Numbered from the stretch's first letter, positions 13,766-20,246 are shown. The stretch is DNA of 21,083 bases from Patescibacteria group bacterium (GCA_018896315.1 JAHIMV010000045.1:1-21083); one strand, 5' to 3'. The notes: a model not told the origin generated them from the letters alone. Translations and numbers: made by a program.

Positions 13766-15618
13766 ACTCTTTTTGTTTTAATGTACCAGCCTTCAATATC
13801 AATAAAACGGTCAGAAGGGTGGGCGATTCGATTAATTTTGATGCCTTTTATTTTTTGGTTAACTAAATAGCCATAAGTTGTGTTATAAAGGAAAATGGCC
13901 GGAATATTGTCAGCAATTATTTCTTGAAATTCCTTGTAATATTCTTTCTTTTTTTCCTGGTCCTGAGTTAAGGTAGCTTTTTCTAATAGTTCATCACTTC
14001 GCCTATAACTAAACCCAGTTAAGTTAAATCCAGGAGAATCACTTTGAGAAGAGTGCCAGAGAGGGTAAGGATCAAGATTAAAGTTTTCTAAAACTCCATA
14101 AAGAAAAGCTTGAAAGCTGCGATTTTTAATAATTTCTTTAATTTGTTCGGGGGGGATAATAATTAGTTTAACCCTTAAACCAATGCTTTGCCAAGATTTT
14201 TGAATTAAATGAGCAATATCAACAAAATCTTCTTGATTAACCGTGGTTAAACTTATTTCTAAAACTTTTTTATTTTTTTCATAAAAACCTTGTGCATTTT
14301 TTCTCCAGCCGGCTGTGGCTAAAACTTCTTCAGCTGACTCTGGATTATAATCATATTTTTTAATATCAGGGTTGAAAAAGACAGAATAAGGAAGAATAGG
14401 GCCGTTAATAATTAATCCTTGTTGATTAAGAGTCTGAGTAAAAATATTTTGTTTAGAAGTTAAATGAGCCAAGGTTTGTCTAACTGATTTTTCTCTTAAA
14501 AAATTGGTTTCTTCTTCTTCAGGCAAGCCTGCCTGCGCAGGCAGGCGAAGGTTAAAGAAAATTCCAGTGTAATAAGGGAAATTAAGTTGATAATATTTTA
14601 AGTTTTTAATTTCAAATAGTTTTTCTTGCATTTGTTTAGGTGAACAAATTAGGCCGTTTACTTCACCTGCTTTTAAACCTTGGGTGGCCTGGGTAAAATC
14701 ATCATAAAAATGAAAACTAATTTGTTTAATTAATGGGCCGGGATTATAATATTCTTTATTTGCTTCCAGGCTGTAAAATCTGATTTGGCCTGATTCATCT
14801 TTACCTAAAGATACAAATTTAAAAGGTCCGCTGCCAATTGGTTTTAAATTATATTCAGATTGGACAAATTTTTCTTGTTCAAGGTCTTGCCAAATATGTT
14901 TAGGAATAATCCCCAATGTTAGAGCAGACCAGAAGCTAAGAGAAGGTTTTTCCAAGCTAATTTCAAAACAGTTTTCATCAATTTGATTGATTTGAGCATT
15001 TTTTATTCTCTCTAAAAGAGGATTTTTAAACCTATTATTTTGAATTAAAGAAAAAGTGAAAAGAACATCGTCAAGTTCTAATTTTTCCCCATCGTGCCAA
15101 TAAATATTTTCTTTTAAGCAAAATACTTGTCTTTGTTGATCAGATTCTAATGAGAATTCTTCAACTAAGTCAGGGACAAGATTAAAGTTAGTATCATATT
15201 TTAAAAGACTAGAAAAGACTAAATGGTTTAAGCTAAGATCAAGGTCATCAACCGCTAAAACGGGATTGATAAATTTTGGATTACCAATTAAGCCTTCGCG
15301 GTATTCTCCGCCAAATTTAGGAATTATTTTTGAATGAGCAAAATAAAGACGACCACTTAAGAAAACCAAGCAGACAAAAATGATTATTAGAAGAATAGTA
15401 ATTGTCTTTTTTTCCTGAGAAGAAAGAAGTTGCCCAATATATTTTATTTGTCTAATACTGGGAAGTTTTCCTCTCTGGTTTTGTTTTTCTTTTTTGGGTC
15501 GCAATTTATGTTGTTCAAACCCCGCACCTTTCAGCGATAAAAATGCTCTTCGTATTTTTAAAAAAAATGCATCGCTGAAAAGGTGCGGGGTAAACCATTT
15601 TTTAAGTGATGGTAACAT
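13750..15618 (-). CDS. Peptide/nickel-type ABC transporter substrate-binding protein (SBP family 5)
   Basis: A 622-residue extracytoplasmic solute-binding protein, DppA/OppA type. A cytoplasmic tail (1-71) leads to one membrane helix (about 72-88), then GGEYREGLIGNPKFINPVL, WHDGEKLELDDVLFTF and GSGPFKF, all typical of family 5. It is anchored by an uncleaved helix rather than a lipobox cysteine. No permease or ATPase gene is in the window, so it is an orphan here; it may bind oligopeptides for import or for another envelope process. Two palindromes are translated: 15520-15590 encodes residues 10-33 of the tail, and 14527-14546 encodes PAQAG near 358-364, a surface-loop position. It follows secG by 7 nt and overlaps the next gene. 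Confidence 0.85.
   Translation of the reverse strand: MLPSLKKWFTPHLFSDAFFLKIRRAFLSLKGAGFEQHKLRPKKEKQNQRGKLPSIRQIKYIGQLLSSQEKKTITILLIIIFVCLVFLSGRLYFAHSKIIPKFGGEYREGLIGNPKFINPVLAVDDLDLSLNHLVFSSLLKYDTNFNLVPDLVEEFSLESDQQRQVFCLKENIYWHDGEKLELDDVLFTFSLIQNNRFKNPLLERIKNAQINQIDENCFEISLEKPSLSFWSALTLGIIPKHIWQDLEQEKFVQSEYNLKPIGSGPFKFVSLGKDESGQIRFYSLEANKEYYNPGPLIKQISFHFYDDFTQATQGLKAGEVNGLICSPKQMQEKLFEIKNLKYYQLNFPYYTGIFFNLRLPAQAGLPEEEETNFLREKSVRQTLAHLTSKQNIFTQTLNQQGLIINGPILPYSVFFNPDIKKYDYNPESAEEVLATAGWRKNAQGFYEKNKKVLEISLTTVNQEDFVDIAHLIQKSWQSIGLRVKLIIIPPEQIKEIIKNRSFQAFLYGVLENFNLDPYPLWHSSQSDSPGFNLTGFSYRRSDELLEKATLTQDQEKKKEYYKEFQEIIADNIPAIFLYNTTYGYLVNQKIKGIKINRIAHPSDRFIDIEGWYIKTKRVWKRK
14527..14546. repeat. 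20-bp perfect palindrome inside the binding-protein gene
   Basis: GCCTGCCTGCGCAGGCAGGC is self-complementary over its whole length and GC-rich in an AT-rich gene. It encodes LPAQAG in frame. Confidence 0.7.
15520..15590. repeat. 71-bp CCCCG...CGGGG palindrome inside the binding-protein gene
   Basis: The 19-nt left arm (15520-15538) and the 20-nt right arm (15571-15590) pair completely but for one extra A. The central 32 nt is A/T-rich. It encodes residues 10-33 of the cytoplasmic tail, before the membrane helix. Confidence 0.8.
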
Positions 15619-15625
15619 AATTTAA

Positions 15626-15847
15626 TTATTGAACAATAATCAAGCGAGCCAAACCTAAGGCAAGAAAGATAAATGCGAGTATAATTGTGGCTGTAAAAAT
15701 AGTTTTTTCCAATCCTCTTTTAGTGTGATATCCTTCACCGCCACCGCCAAGAAGACCGCCTAATCCGCTTCCTCTTTGCTGTAAAAGAATACAGACAACT
15801 AAGAGAACAGCGACAACCATTTGAATAATACTTAATAAATTTGTCAT
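15626..15847 (-). CDS. secG: Preprotein translocase subunit SecG
   Basis: A small accessory subunit of the SecYEG channel. It has 73 residues, two membrane helices (3-22 and 49-70) and the conserved loop LLQQRGSGLGGLLGGGG between them, which identifies SecG. It lies 23 nt after folD and 7 nt before the binding-protein gene, probably in one transcript. It would serve export of proteins such as the neighbouring binding protein. Confidence 0.93.
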   Translation of the reverse strand: MTNLLSIIQMVVAVLLVVCILLQQRGSGLGGLLGGGGEGYHTKRGLEKTIFTATIILAFIFLALGLARLIIVQ

Positions 15848-15870
15848 ATTAAAAATTTAGAATAATTAAG

Positions 15871-16740
15871 TTATTTTATCATATTTTGCTTATTTGAAAA
15901 GATTTTTGCGGCTAAATAAATGTTTTTAAGCAAATAAATTACAGTTAAAGGGCCAATGCCGCCAGGAACAGGGGAATGATAAGAGGTTTTATTTTTAACC
16001 AAAGGATCAATATCGCCGCAGGATTTTCCTTTTCCGCCCGAGGCGTCGCGTCCGCCTCTGGCGCGAGATCCGCCATTGGCGGAAACCCTAGAATAACCAA
16101 CATCAATGAGAACGGCGTTTTTCTTAATCATGGCTGGTTTAATAATATGAGGTTTGCCCAGAACCGTAATTAAAACATCTGCTTTTTGCATTTCTTTTAT
16201 AGGAAGCTTGTCTTTAATATAAATTGTTTTTGGCTTAAGTGCTAGTTTTTTTAAAAGAGGTTCTAGTCCTTTAATAAAAAAAGGGTTTTTTCCTAAAATT
16301 AATACCTTCTTATTTTTTAATGGTTTTTTGCTTGTCTTAATTAATTTAATCACTCCTTGATGAATCGGAGGGATAAATTTTGATTCGTCTTTAAAAGCAT
16401 CAACATCTTTTTTAGTGGATACGGCTTTTAATAGAGTTGGGGTATGGAGTTGTTTAGGAGTAGGGACTTGAACAATAATGCCATGGACTTTTTTGTCTTT
16501 GTTTAACTTATTAATTAATTCAAGGACTTTTTTTTGGCTAATGTTTTGGCGAAGAGCAAATTTTTTAAAATCAATTCCTATTTTTTTAGCCGCATTTTGT
16601 TTTAAACGCACATAAATTAAAGAACCAGGGTCTTTACCGATTAAAATAACAGCTAAGCAAGGTTTTAATTTATATTTTTTGATTTTTTTTTCAACCTGCT
16701 TGGCAACCTCTTTGCTTATTTTTCTGCCGTCTAAAATCAT
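15871..16740 (-). CDS. folD: Bifunctional methylene-THF dehydrogenase/cyclohydrolase, divergent
   Basis: FolD interconverts 5,10-methylene- and 10-formyl-tetrahydrofolate. The 289-residue protein keeps the catalytic Y43-x3-K47 (YVRLK), Gln91 in VQVPTP, KDVDAF (111-116) and PVPGGIGPLT (257-266). Two usual motifs are changed: PCTPxG reads PPIHQG (124-129), and GRSxxVGxP of the dinucleotide site reads GKNPFFIKGLEP (150-161), so NADP binding may differ. A palindrome is translated as residues 219-241, rich in Gly, Arg and Ser, between IDVGYSRV and GDIDPL, normally adjacent in the family. It starts 3 nt after the glyA stop; the two enzymes act in succession on the one-carbon carrier. Confidence 0.9.
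   Translation of the reverse strand: MILDGRKISKEVAKQVEKKIKKYKLKPCLAVILIGKDPGSLIYVRLKQNAAKKIGIDFKKFALRQNISQKKVLELINKLNKDKKVHGIIVQVPTPKQLHTPTLLKAVSTKKDVDAFKDESKFIPPIHQGVIKLIKTSKKPLKNKKVLILGKNPFFIKGLEPLLKKLALKPKTIYIKDKLPIKEMQKADVLITVLGKPHIIKPAMIKKNAVLIDVGYSRVSANGGSRARGGRDASGGKGKSCGDIDPLVKNKTSYHSPVPGGIGPLTVIYLLKNIYLAAKIFSNKQNMIK
16031..16085. repeat. GC-rich multi-stem palindrome inside folD
   Basis: TTTCCGCC (16031-16038) pairs with GGCGGAAA (16078-16085). Inside, GAGGCG (16040-16045) pairs with CGCCTC (16053-16058), and TCGCG can alternatively pair with CGCGA. It encodes the Gly/Arg/Ser-rich insert at residues 219-241. Confidence 0.7.
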
Positions 16741-16743
16741 GAA

Positions 16744-17988
16744 TTAAATTTTTAAATTAGGATAAAGCGGATAAGCTTTTGTTAATTGTTTAACCGTTTG
16801 ACTAACTTTTTTCAATACTTGTTTATTGTCTATATTGTAAATTACTTGGGCGATTAATTGACCAATTAGTTTCATTTGTTTTTCTTTCATACCTCTAGTG
16901 GTAAGAGCTGGCGTGCCTAATCTGATACCAGATGGATTAAACGGAGTTCGAGGGTCATAAGGAATCATGTTTTTGTTAACATATATACCTACTTGTTCCA
17001 GGGCTTTTTCCGCTTGCTTGCCAGTAACATTGGTTTTAATTAAATCAACTAAGATTAAATGATTGTCAGTGCCATTGGAAATTAAATCTAGGCCATTTTG
17101 TTTTAAACTCTGGGCCAGGGTTTTGGCGTTTTTAACAATCTGGTGGACATATGTTTTAAAACTTGGTTTTGAAGCTTCTTTTAGGGCAACGGCAATGGCC
17201 GCAGTGGTGTGGTTGTGGGGCCCGCCCTGCATTCCCGGAAAAACAGTTTTATCAATAATTTGAGCGTATTTTTCTTTACAAAGAATCATTGCTCCTCTTG
17301 GCCCGCGCAATGTTTTGTGAGTCGTGGTGGTCACAATGTCAGTAAAAGGAAAAGGACTGGGATGAGCTTTACCAATAATCAAGCCGGCAATATGGGCAAT
17401 GTCAGCCATGCTTAAAGCGCCAACCTTTTGAGCAATTTCATGAAACTTTTTGAATTTTATAATTCTGGGGTAAGCTGTTGCTCCAGAGATTATAATTTTG
17501 GGTTTGTATTTTTTGGCTAGTTTTTCAACTTGGTCATAATCAATTAAATGAGTTTTTTTATCAACTCCGTATTGAATAAAGTTAAATATTTTTCCCGAAA
17601 GATTAACTGGATGGCCATGGGTTAAATGACCGCCATGGGCCAAGTTCATACCCATAATTGTGTCGCCAGGTTCAAGAAAAGAAAAATATACTTCTAAATT
17701 AGCTGGTGAGCCAGAATATGGTTGGATATTAACGTGCTGGGCATTAAAAAGTTTTTTAGCCCGATCAATGGCCAATGATTCAATTTCATCAATAAATTGA
17801 TTGCCCCCATAATATCTTTTGCCAGGATAACCTTCAGAATATTTATTAGTTAAAGGAGAACCTAAAGCCTTTAAAACAGCTTCAGAAACAAAGTTTTCTG
17901 AAGGAATTAATTCTAGGCCTTGTCTTTGACGATTAATCTCTTTTTGCAGAGATTTGGCAATTTGAGGATCTGTTTTTTTTAAACTCAT
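16744..17988 (-). CDS. glyA: Serine hydroxymethyltransferase
   Basis: A PLP enzyme that makes glycine and methylene-tetrahydrofolate from serine. It has 414 residues, the normal length, without palindromic insertions. Key features are LIPSENFVS (28-34), SEGYPGKRYYGG (51-62), the PLP-facing ADIAHIAGL (195-203, D196 and H199), and TTTHKTLRGPRG (221-232) with Schiff-base Lys225. It leads the minus-strand cluster from a strong promoter and feeds methylene-THF to folD directly downstream. Confidence 0.97.
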   Translation of the reverse strand: MSLKKTDPQIAKSLQKEINRQRQGLELIPSENFVSEAVLKALGSPLTNKYSEGYPGKRYYGGNQFIDEIESLAIDRAKKLFNAQHVNIQPYSGSPANLEVYFSFLEPGDTIMGMNLAHGGHLTHGHPVNLSGKIFNFIQYGVDKKTHLIDYDQVEKLAKKYKPKIIISGATAYPRIIKFKKFHEIAQKVGALSMADIAHIAGLIIGKAHPSPFPFTDIVTTTTHKTLRGPRGAMILCKEKYAQIIDKTVFPGMQGGPHNHTTAAIAVALKEASKPSFKTYVHQIVKNAKTLAQSLKQNGLDLISNGTDNHLILVDLIKTNVTGKQAEKALEQVGIYVNKNMIPYDPRTPFNPSGIRLGTPALTTRGMKEKQMKLIGQLIAQVIYNIDNKQVLKKVSQTVKQLTKAYPLYPNLKI

Positions 17989-18000
17989 ATAATTATATTT

Positions 18001-18029
18001 ATTATATGATTAAGAGGGTATTTTGTCAA
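18001..18029 (-). promoter_or_regulatory. Consensus promoter of the glyA cluster
   Basis: On the minus strand TTGACA (18029-18024), 17 bp, TATAAT (18006-18001): both boxes match consensus. It diverges from the promoter at 18036, with only 6 bp between the two -35 boxes. Confidence 0.88.
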
Positions 18030-18035
18030 TTGGGA

Positions 18036-18064
18036 TTGACAAAAACGTAAAAATCTGTTAAAAT
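18036..18064 (+). promoter_or_regulatory. Accessory-block promoter 1
   Basis: TTGACA (18036-18041), 17 bp, TAAAAT (18059-18064) with an upstream TG. The spacer begins AAAACG and contains AAAATCTG, shared with the promoter at 19862. Confidence 0.8.
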
Positions 18065-18110
18065 TTAAACAATTGAATTGAACCTTACAATTAAAAAAAT
18101 GGAGGCAAAA

Positions 18111-18380
18111 ATGTTAATTAGAAGAGCAGCCATTCAGGTAGTAAATCTTGACCTGTTTACTCAACAGGGAGTCCGCAGTCAGATTTTTAGTGGTAAAAAG
18201 ACAAATCATTTTTTTGGACCAGGTTTTGAAATTCAGCCCGGACCAGTTTTGTTTTATTCCGACAAAGACAAAGACGTTTCTTTTATCGAGGTTTATATGG
18301 ATGAGGTGAAAATGACGGATTCATGCGTTACAGTTAAATGGCATGAAATGGAATTTGAGTTTGCTGAAGTCACAGTTTAA
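18111..18380 (+). CDS. Small soluble protein, unknown function
   Basis: 89 residues, family not recognised. The ATG at 18111 is chosen because GGAGG ends 5 nt before it; an in-frame TTG upstream has no SD. There is no signal peptide or membrane helix. The sequence alternates beta-type segments (IQVVNLDLF, PVLFYSD, SFIEVYMDEV, CVTVKWHEMEFEFAEVTV), suggesting a small beta-rich cytoplasmic protein. It lies under accessory-block promoter 1 and is followed after 20 nt by the exported barrel-like protein, so both are probably on one mRNA. Confidence 0.65.
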   Translation: MLIRRAAIQVVNLDLFTQQGVRSQIFSGKKTNHFFGPGFEIQPGPVLFYSDKDKDVSFIEVYMDEVKMTDSCVTVKWHEMEFEFAEVTV

Positions 18381-18400
18381 ATGAATGAATGGAGATTATT

Positions 18401-19048
18401 ATGAAAAGGATTTTTGTCGTAATGCTTGTTTTTCTAGTTTTTTCATGTTTGATTATAGCTGGAGATCAAAGAAAGATTGTCTTTAATGTTGGTTATGCAG
18501 GGTTTAAAGATATCAATTCTGGTCCGACATTCGGTATTAATTTTGGCAAGCAGATAGATAATCGAGTAGCGATTGGTCTGGAAACAAACATTTTTAGAAA
18601 AAGCATGTATGATGAATCAGCAATTGCCGACACTTCTTACGCCAGTGGAATTTATCAGTCCACTTTGGAAACAGCAAAGGAAAGCCATCGAACAATTGTT
18701 CCTTTAGTAGGAACAATTGACATTGACATTGGTCATTTCCAAAACCGGCCCTTAAAGTATAAACTCGGTGGCGGATTCGGTTATCAGTTATTATTTGGCT
18801 CAAGTGTTAATTATCAAGGCCAAGGAATAACAGATAACAAGGCTTATGCCGGTTGGCTCTGGTTTTTAAAAACCGGACTGGAATATCAGATAAGCAGGAC
18901 AACTAGCTTTATTTGGGAAGTTATTTATTCTTCCTCAAGAGTTTCCAGGGCCAGTGATATTGAAGCTGATTTGCCTACAGAAGACGTTGTCAATCTATCC
19001 GGTCTGGGAGCCAGGTTTGGTTTATCGCTAGCCCTTGACTGGCATTAA
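18401..19048 (+). CDS. Exported beta-barrel-like protein
   Basis: 215 residues. A signal peptide (1-21; KR, hydrophobic core, IIAG) precedes a mature part of alternating amphipathic strands with turns rich in Gly, Asn and Ser (FNVGYAGF, TFGINFGKQI, YKLGGGFGYQLLFG, GLGARFGLSLALDWH). This is the usual look of a small outer-membrane barrel of the OmpW/PorT-like sort; I cannot name a family. A Cys at 16 sits in VFSC, a poor lipobox. GGAG lies 7 nt before the ATG. A terminator follows. An outer-membrane-type protein is unexpected in a patescibacterium, so import from a Gram-negative, or a beta-rich surface protein, should both be kept open. Confidence 0.6.
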   Translation: MKRIFVVMLVFLVFSCLIIAGDQRKIVFNVGYAGFKDINSGPTFGINFGKQIDNRVAIGLETNIFRKSMYDESAIADTSYASGIYQSTLETAKESHRTIVPLVGTIDIDIGHFQNRPLKYKLGGGFGYQLLFGSSVNYQGQGITDNKAYAGWLWFLKTGLEYQISRTTSFIWEVIYSSSRVSRASDIEADLPTEDVVNLSGLGARFGLSLALDWH

Positions 19049-19062
19049 ATTTTTTATTTTAA

Positions 19063-19096
19063 AAAGAGCCCTTTTATTAGGGCTCTTTCCTTTTTT
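19063..19096 (+). terminator. Terminator after the barrel-like protein gene
   Basis: AAAGAGCCC (19063-19071) pairs with GGGCTCTTT (19080-19088), loop TTTTATTA, followed by CCTTTTTTG. It isolates the accessory pair from the tRNA unit. Confidence 0.85.
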
Positions 19097-19123
19097 GTTT
19101 TTTTTGCTAAAATAACTTATACT
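19095..19123 (+). promoter_or_regulatory. Promoter for the nested tRNA-Glu unit
   Basis: TTGTTT (19095-19100), 17 bp, TATACT (19118-19123) predicts a start close to the outer tRNA 5' end at 19132. No separate promoter is apparent before the inner tRNA. Confidence 0.45.
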
Positions 19124-19165
19124 ATTATTGTGGCCCTGTCGTCTAACGGTTAGGACGCATGGTTC

Positions 19166-19283
19166 CTTGCCCCGTATACAATTTACAAACTTTTATGCCG
19201 CCATCGTCTAGCGGTTAGGACACATGGTTCTCAGCCATGAAACCAGGGTTCGACTCCCTGTGGCGGTAAATTGTTATACGGGG
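19166..19283 (+). other. 118-nt insertion in the tRNA anticodon loop: intron or palindromic cassette
   Basis: After CTTG the insert opens with CCCCGTATACAATTTAC (19170-19186) and closes with the complementary arm (19266-19283), 17 bp with one bulged T. The closing arm overlaps the last three bases of the inner tRNA. TTG (19167-19169) can also pair with CAA (19285-19287), leaving TTCC bulged on the left and one T on the right, loosely recalling the archaeal bulge-helix-bulge but not its 3-4-3 form. It is too short for a group I or II intron core. The CCCCG ends match the palindromes elsewhere in this window. Confidence 0.65.
19197..19268 (+). tRNA. Inner tRNA-Glu(CTC), nested in the outer tRNA
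   Basis: GCCGCCA (19197-19203) pairs with TGGCGGT (19261-19267), with terminal G-U; discriminator A at 19268. The D arm is nearly identical to the outer one. Anticodon stem CATGG/CCATG holds loop TTCTCAG, giving CTC. The T arm is CAGGG/CCCTG around TTCGACT. It is complete, 72 nt, no CCA encoded. It lies wholly inside the insertion in the outer tRNA's anticodon loop. Confidence 0.92.
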
Positions 19284-19330
19284 TCAATCATGTAATAGGG
19301 GTTCAATTCCCCTCAGGGCTACTTTTTTAT

Positions 19331-19357
19331 TTGACAAAAGAGGAAAAATACTATAAT
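19331..19357 (+). promoter_or_regulatory. Promoter of the 129-aa protein gene
   Basis: TTGACA (19331-19336) and TATAAT (19352-19357) are only 15 bp apart; TAATAT two bases later gives 17 bp. It begins right after the outer tRNA. Confidence 0.65.
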
Positions 19358-19408
19358 ATAAAATTAATAAAACGTTATTTAAAATAAATTTAAACAAAGG
19401 AGGCTGTT

Positions 19409-19798
19409 TTGAAGAATATTAAAAAGTTGGAGTATGGTTTTAAAAGATTATACTATTTCAAGGTTCCGGATTTAAGTCCGATAAAAAGGATTAATGTTGT
19501 TGAGGCGGGCCAGTCTGTTTGTTTTGTTCGGGCGATTGACGTTGGATTAATTAGAGAAAAGTTTTGGGAAAAAGAAAACCACAAAGAGATTTTAGAAAAT
19601 GTTGATTTAGCAGAGGTGCCTGAAAAAGAAGATTTCTTTTTTGCCTTTGATTATCAAATAATTTCTTCCGGAAGCAAAAAAGGAGTAGTAGTGTTAAATG
19701 ATACTCTTTATTTGGAAGTTGAAATTATTCCTAATGAATGCTATTTTTATATCTGGATTCAGGAAACGGAAAAAATTCTTCATTTCAAAATCTATTAA
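19409..19798 (+). CDS. Soluble protein of unknown function (TTG start)
   Basis: 129 residues, family not recognised. The start is TTG, set by a strong AAAGGAGG at 19396-19403 with 5-nt spacing; no closer ATG fits. There is no signal peptide or membrane helix. The protein is beta-rich and acidic (NVDLAEVPEKEDFFFAFDYQII, LYLEVEIIPNECYFYIWIQ). It has its own promoter and terminator, so it is a single-gene unit. The pattern of a small beta-rich protein with a strong SD resembles the 89-residue protein at 18111, without visible homology. Confidence 0.65.
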   Translation: MKNIKKLEYGFKRLYYFKVPDLSPIKRINVVEAGQSVCFVRAIDVGLIREKFWEKENHKEILENVDLAEVPEKEDFFFAFDYQIISSGSKKGVVVLNDTLYLEVEIIPNECYFYIWIQETEKILHFKIY

Positions 19799-19811
19799 TC
19801 GGATTTTAATG

Positions 19812-19838
19812 GCTGGCTCAACTGAGCCAGCTTTTCAT
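19812..19838 (+). terminator. Terminator after the 129-aa protein gene
   Basis: GCTGGCTCA pairs with TGAGCCAGC (19812-19820, 19823-19831), followed by TTTTCATTT. Confidence 0.8.
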
Positions 19839-19861
19839 TTAATATTGTTTTAATTTTGATA

Positions 19862-19920
19862 TTGACAAAAACGCGAAAATCTGTCATAATAAATGTACAT
19901 TCATTAACAATTTAAGGAGG
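19862..19920 (+). promoter_or_regulatory. Accessory-block promoter 2 with duplicated leader
   Basis: TTGACA (19862-19867), 17 bp, CATAAT (19885-19890) with upstream TG. The segment through the SD is almost the same as 20291-20347, including TCATTAACAATTTAAGGAGG in both leaders. Confidence 0.82.
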
Positions 19921-19928
19921 GATAAAAA

Positions 19929-20198
19929 ATGACAGGACCAGTTATTTCTACTTTAGTGGGAGCTCTTTTTATCTTAGCTATTGCCTGTGGCAAGATGTTA
20001 ATTAAAGATGGTAGCCCAGGTTCTTCAGTTATTGTTGGTTTTCTTGCTTGCGGCGGCTGTATTTTTCTTGATATTGTCGACCCATTTCCTAAAACTTGGG
20101 GGATAATAGTAGCGATTGATGTGGCAGTTGTCTTTTTTTTGACTTTAAGATCAGTTTGGGCAATTTTTCAGAAACCAATTGAATCCATCTGTTATTAA
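19929..20198 (+). CDS. Small three-helix membrane protein, unknown function
   Basis: 89 residues with three predicted membrane helices (about 5-22, 33-50, 57-76) and short polar loops; a cysteine cluster (C20, C41, C44) lies in or near the helices. No family is recognised. The strong SD AAGGAGG lies 8 nt before the ATG. It has its own promoter and terminator. It shares promoter, leader and the MT- N-terminus with the gene at 20357, suggesting co-regulation or descent of the control region by duplication. Confidence 0.65.
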   Translation: MTGPVISTLVGALFILAIACGKMLIKDGSPGSSVIVGFLACGGCIFLDIVDPFPKTWGIIVAIDVAVVFFLTLRSVWAIFQKPIESICY

Positions 20199-20213
20199 CG
20201 ACTAGTTGTCACT

Positions 20214-20246
20214 AAAAAGAGGGCCTTGGTTTATCCGGGCCCTTTT
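20214..20246 (+). terminator. Terminator after the first three-helix protein gene
   Basis: GGGCC (20221-20225) pairs with GGCCC (20238-20242), with flanking AAAAG and TTTT. An ORF running across this hairpin and the next promoter was dismissed. Confidence 0.75.

Larger units (their letters stand above)
19132..19321 (+). tRNA. Interrupted outer tRNA-Glu, exons 19132-19165 and 19284-19321, predicted anticodon CTC
   Basis: GGCCCTG (19132-19138) pairs with CAGGGCT (19314-19320) apart from a terminal G-U; the discriminator is A. The D arm, the anticodon stem CATGG/TCATG (19158-19162 with 19288-19292), a 4-nt variable region and the T arm AGGGG/CCCCT are all intact. Only the anticodon loop is split. 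Removing 19166-19283 gives loop TTCTCAA, anticodon CTC, and a 72-nt tRNA that aligns with the inner tRNA-Glu without gaps. A cut one base earlier on both sides would give GTC (Asp), but the body is Glu-like. It is either a spliced gene or a broken pseudogene. Confidence 0.7.

Noticed and set aside
16031..16085. Gly/Arg/Ser-rich stretch in FolD as a functional RNA-binding (RGG-like) segment
   Set aside because: The composition follows from translating a GC-rich palindrome; the segment is absent between normally adjacent family motifs.
19166..19283. Group I or group II intron in the tRNA
   Set aside because: At 118 nt, with most of the length taken by a complete tRNA and its closing stem, there is no room for a catalytic intron core.
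19132..19321. tRNA-Asp(GTC) reading of the outer tRNA
   Set aside because: A junction giving TT-GTC-AA is possible, but the D arm, the variable length and the gap-free match to the inner tRNA-Glu favour CTC. Kept only as an alternative.
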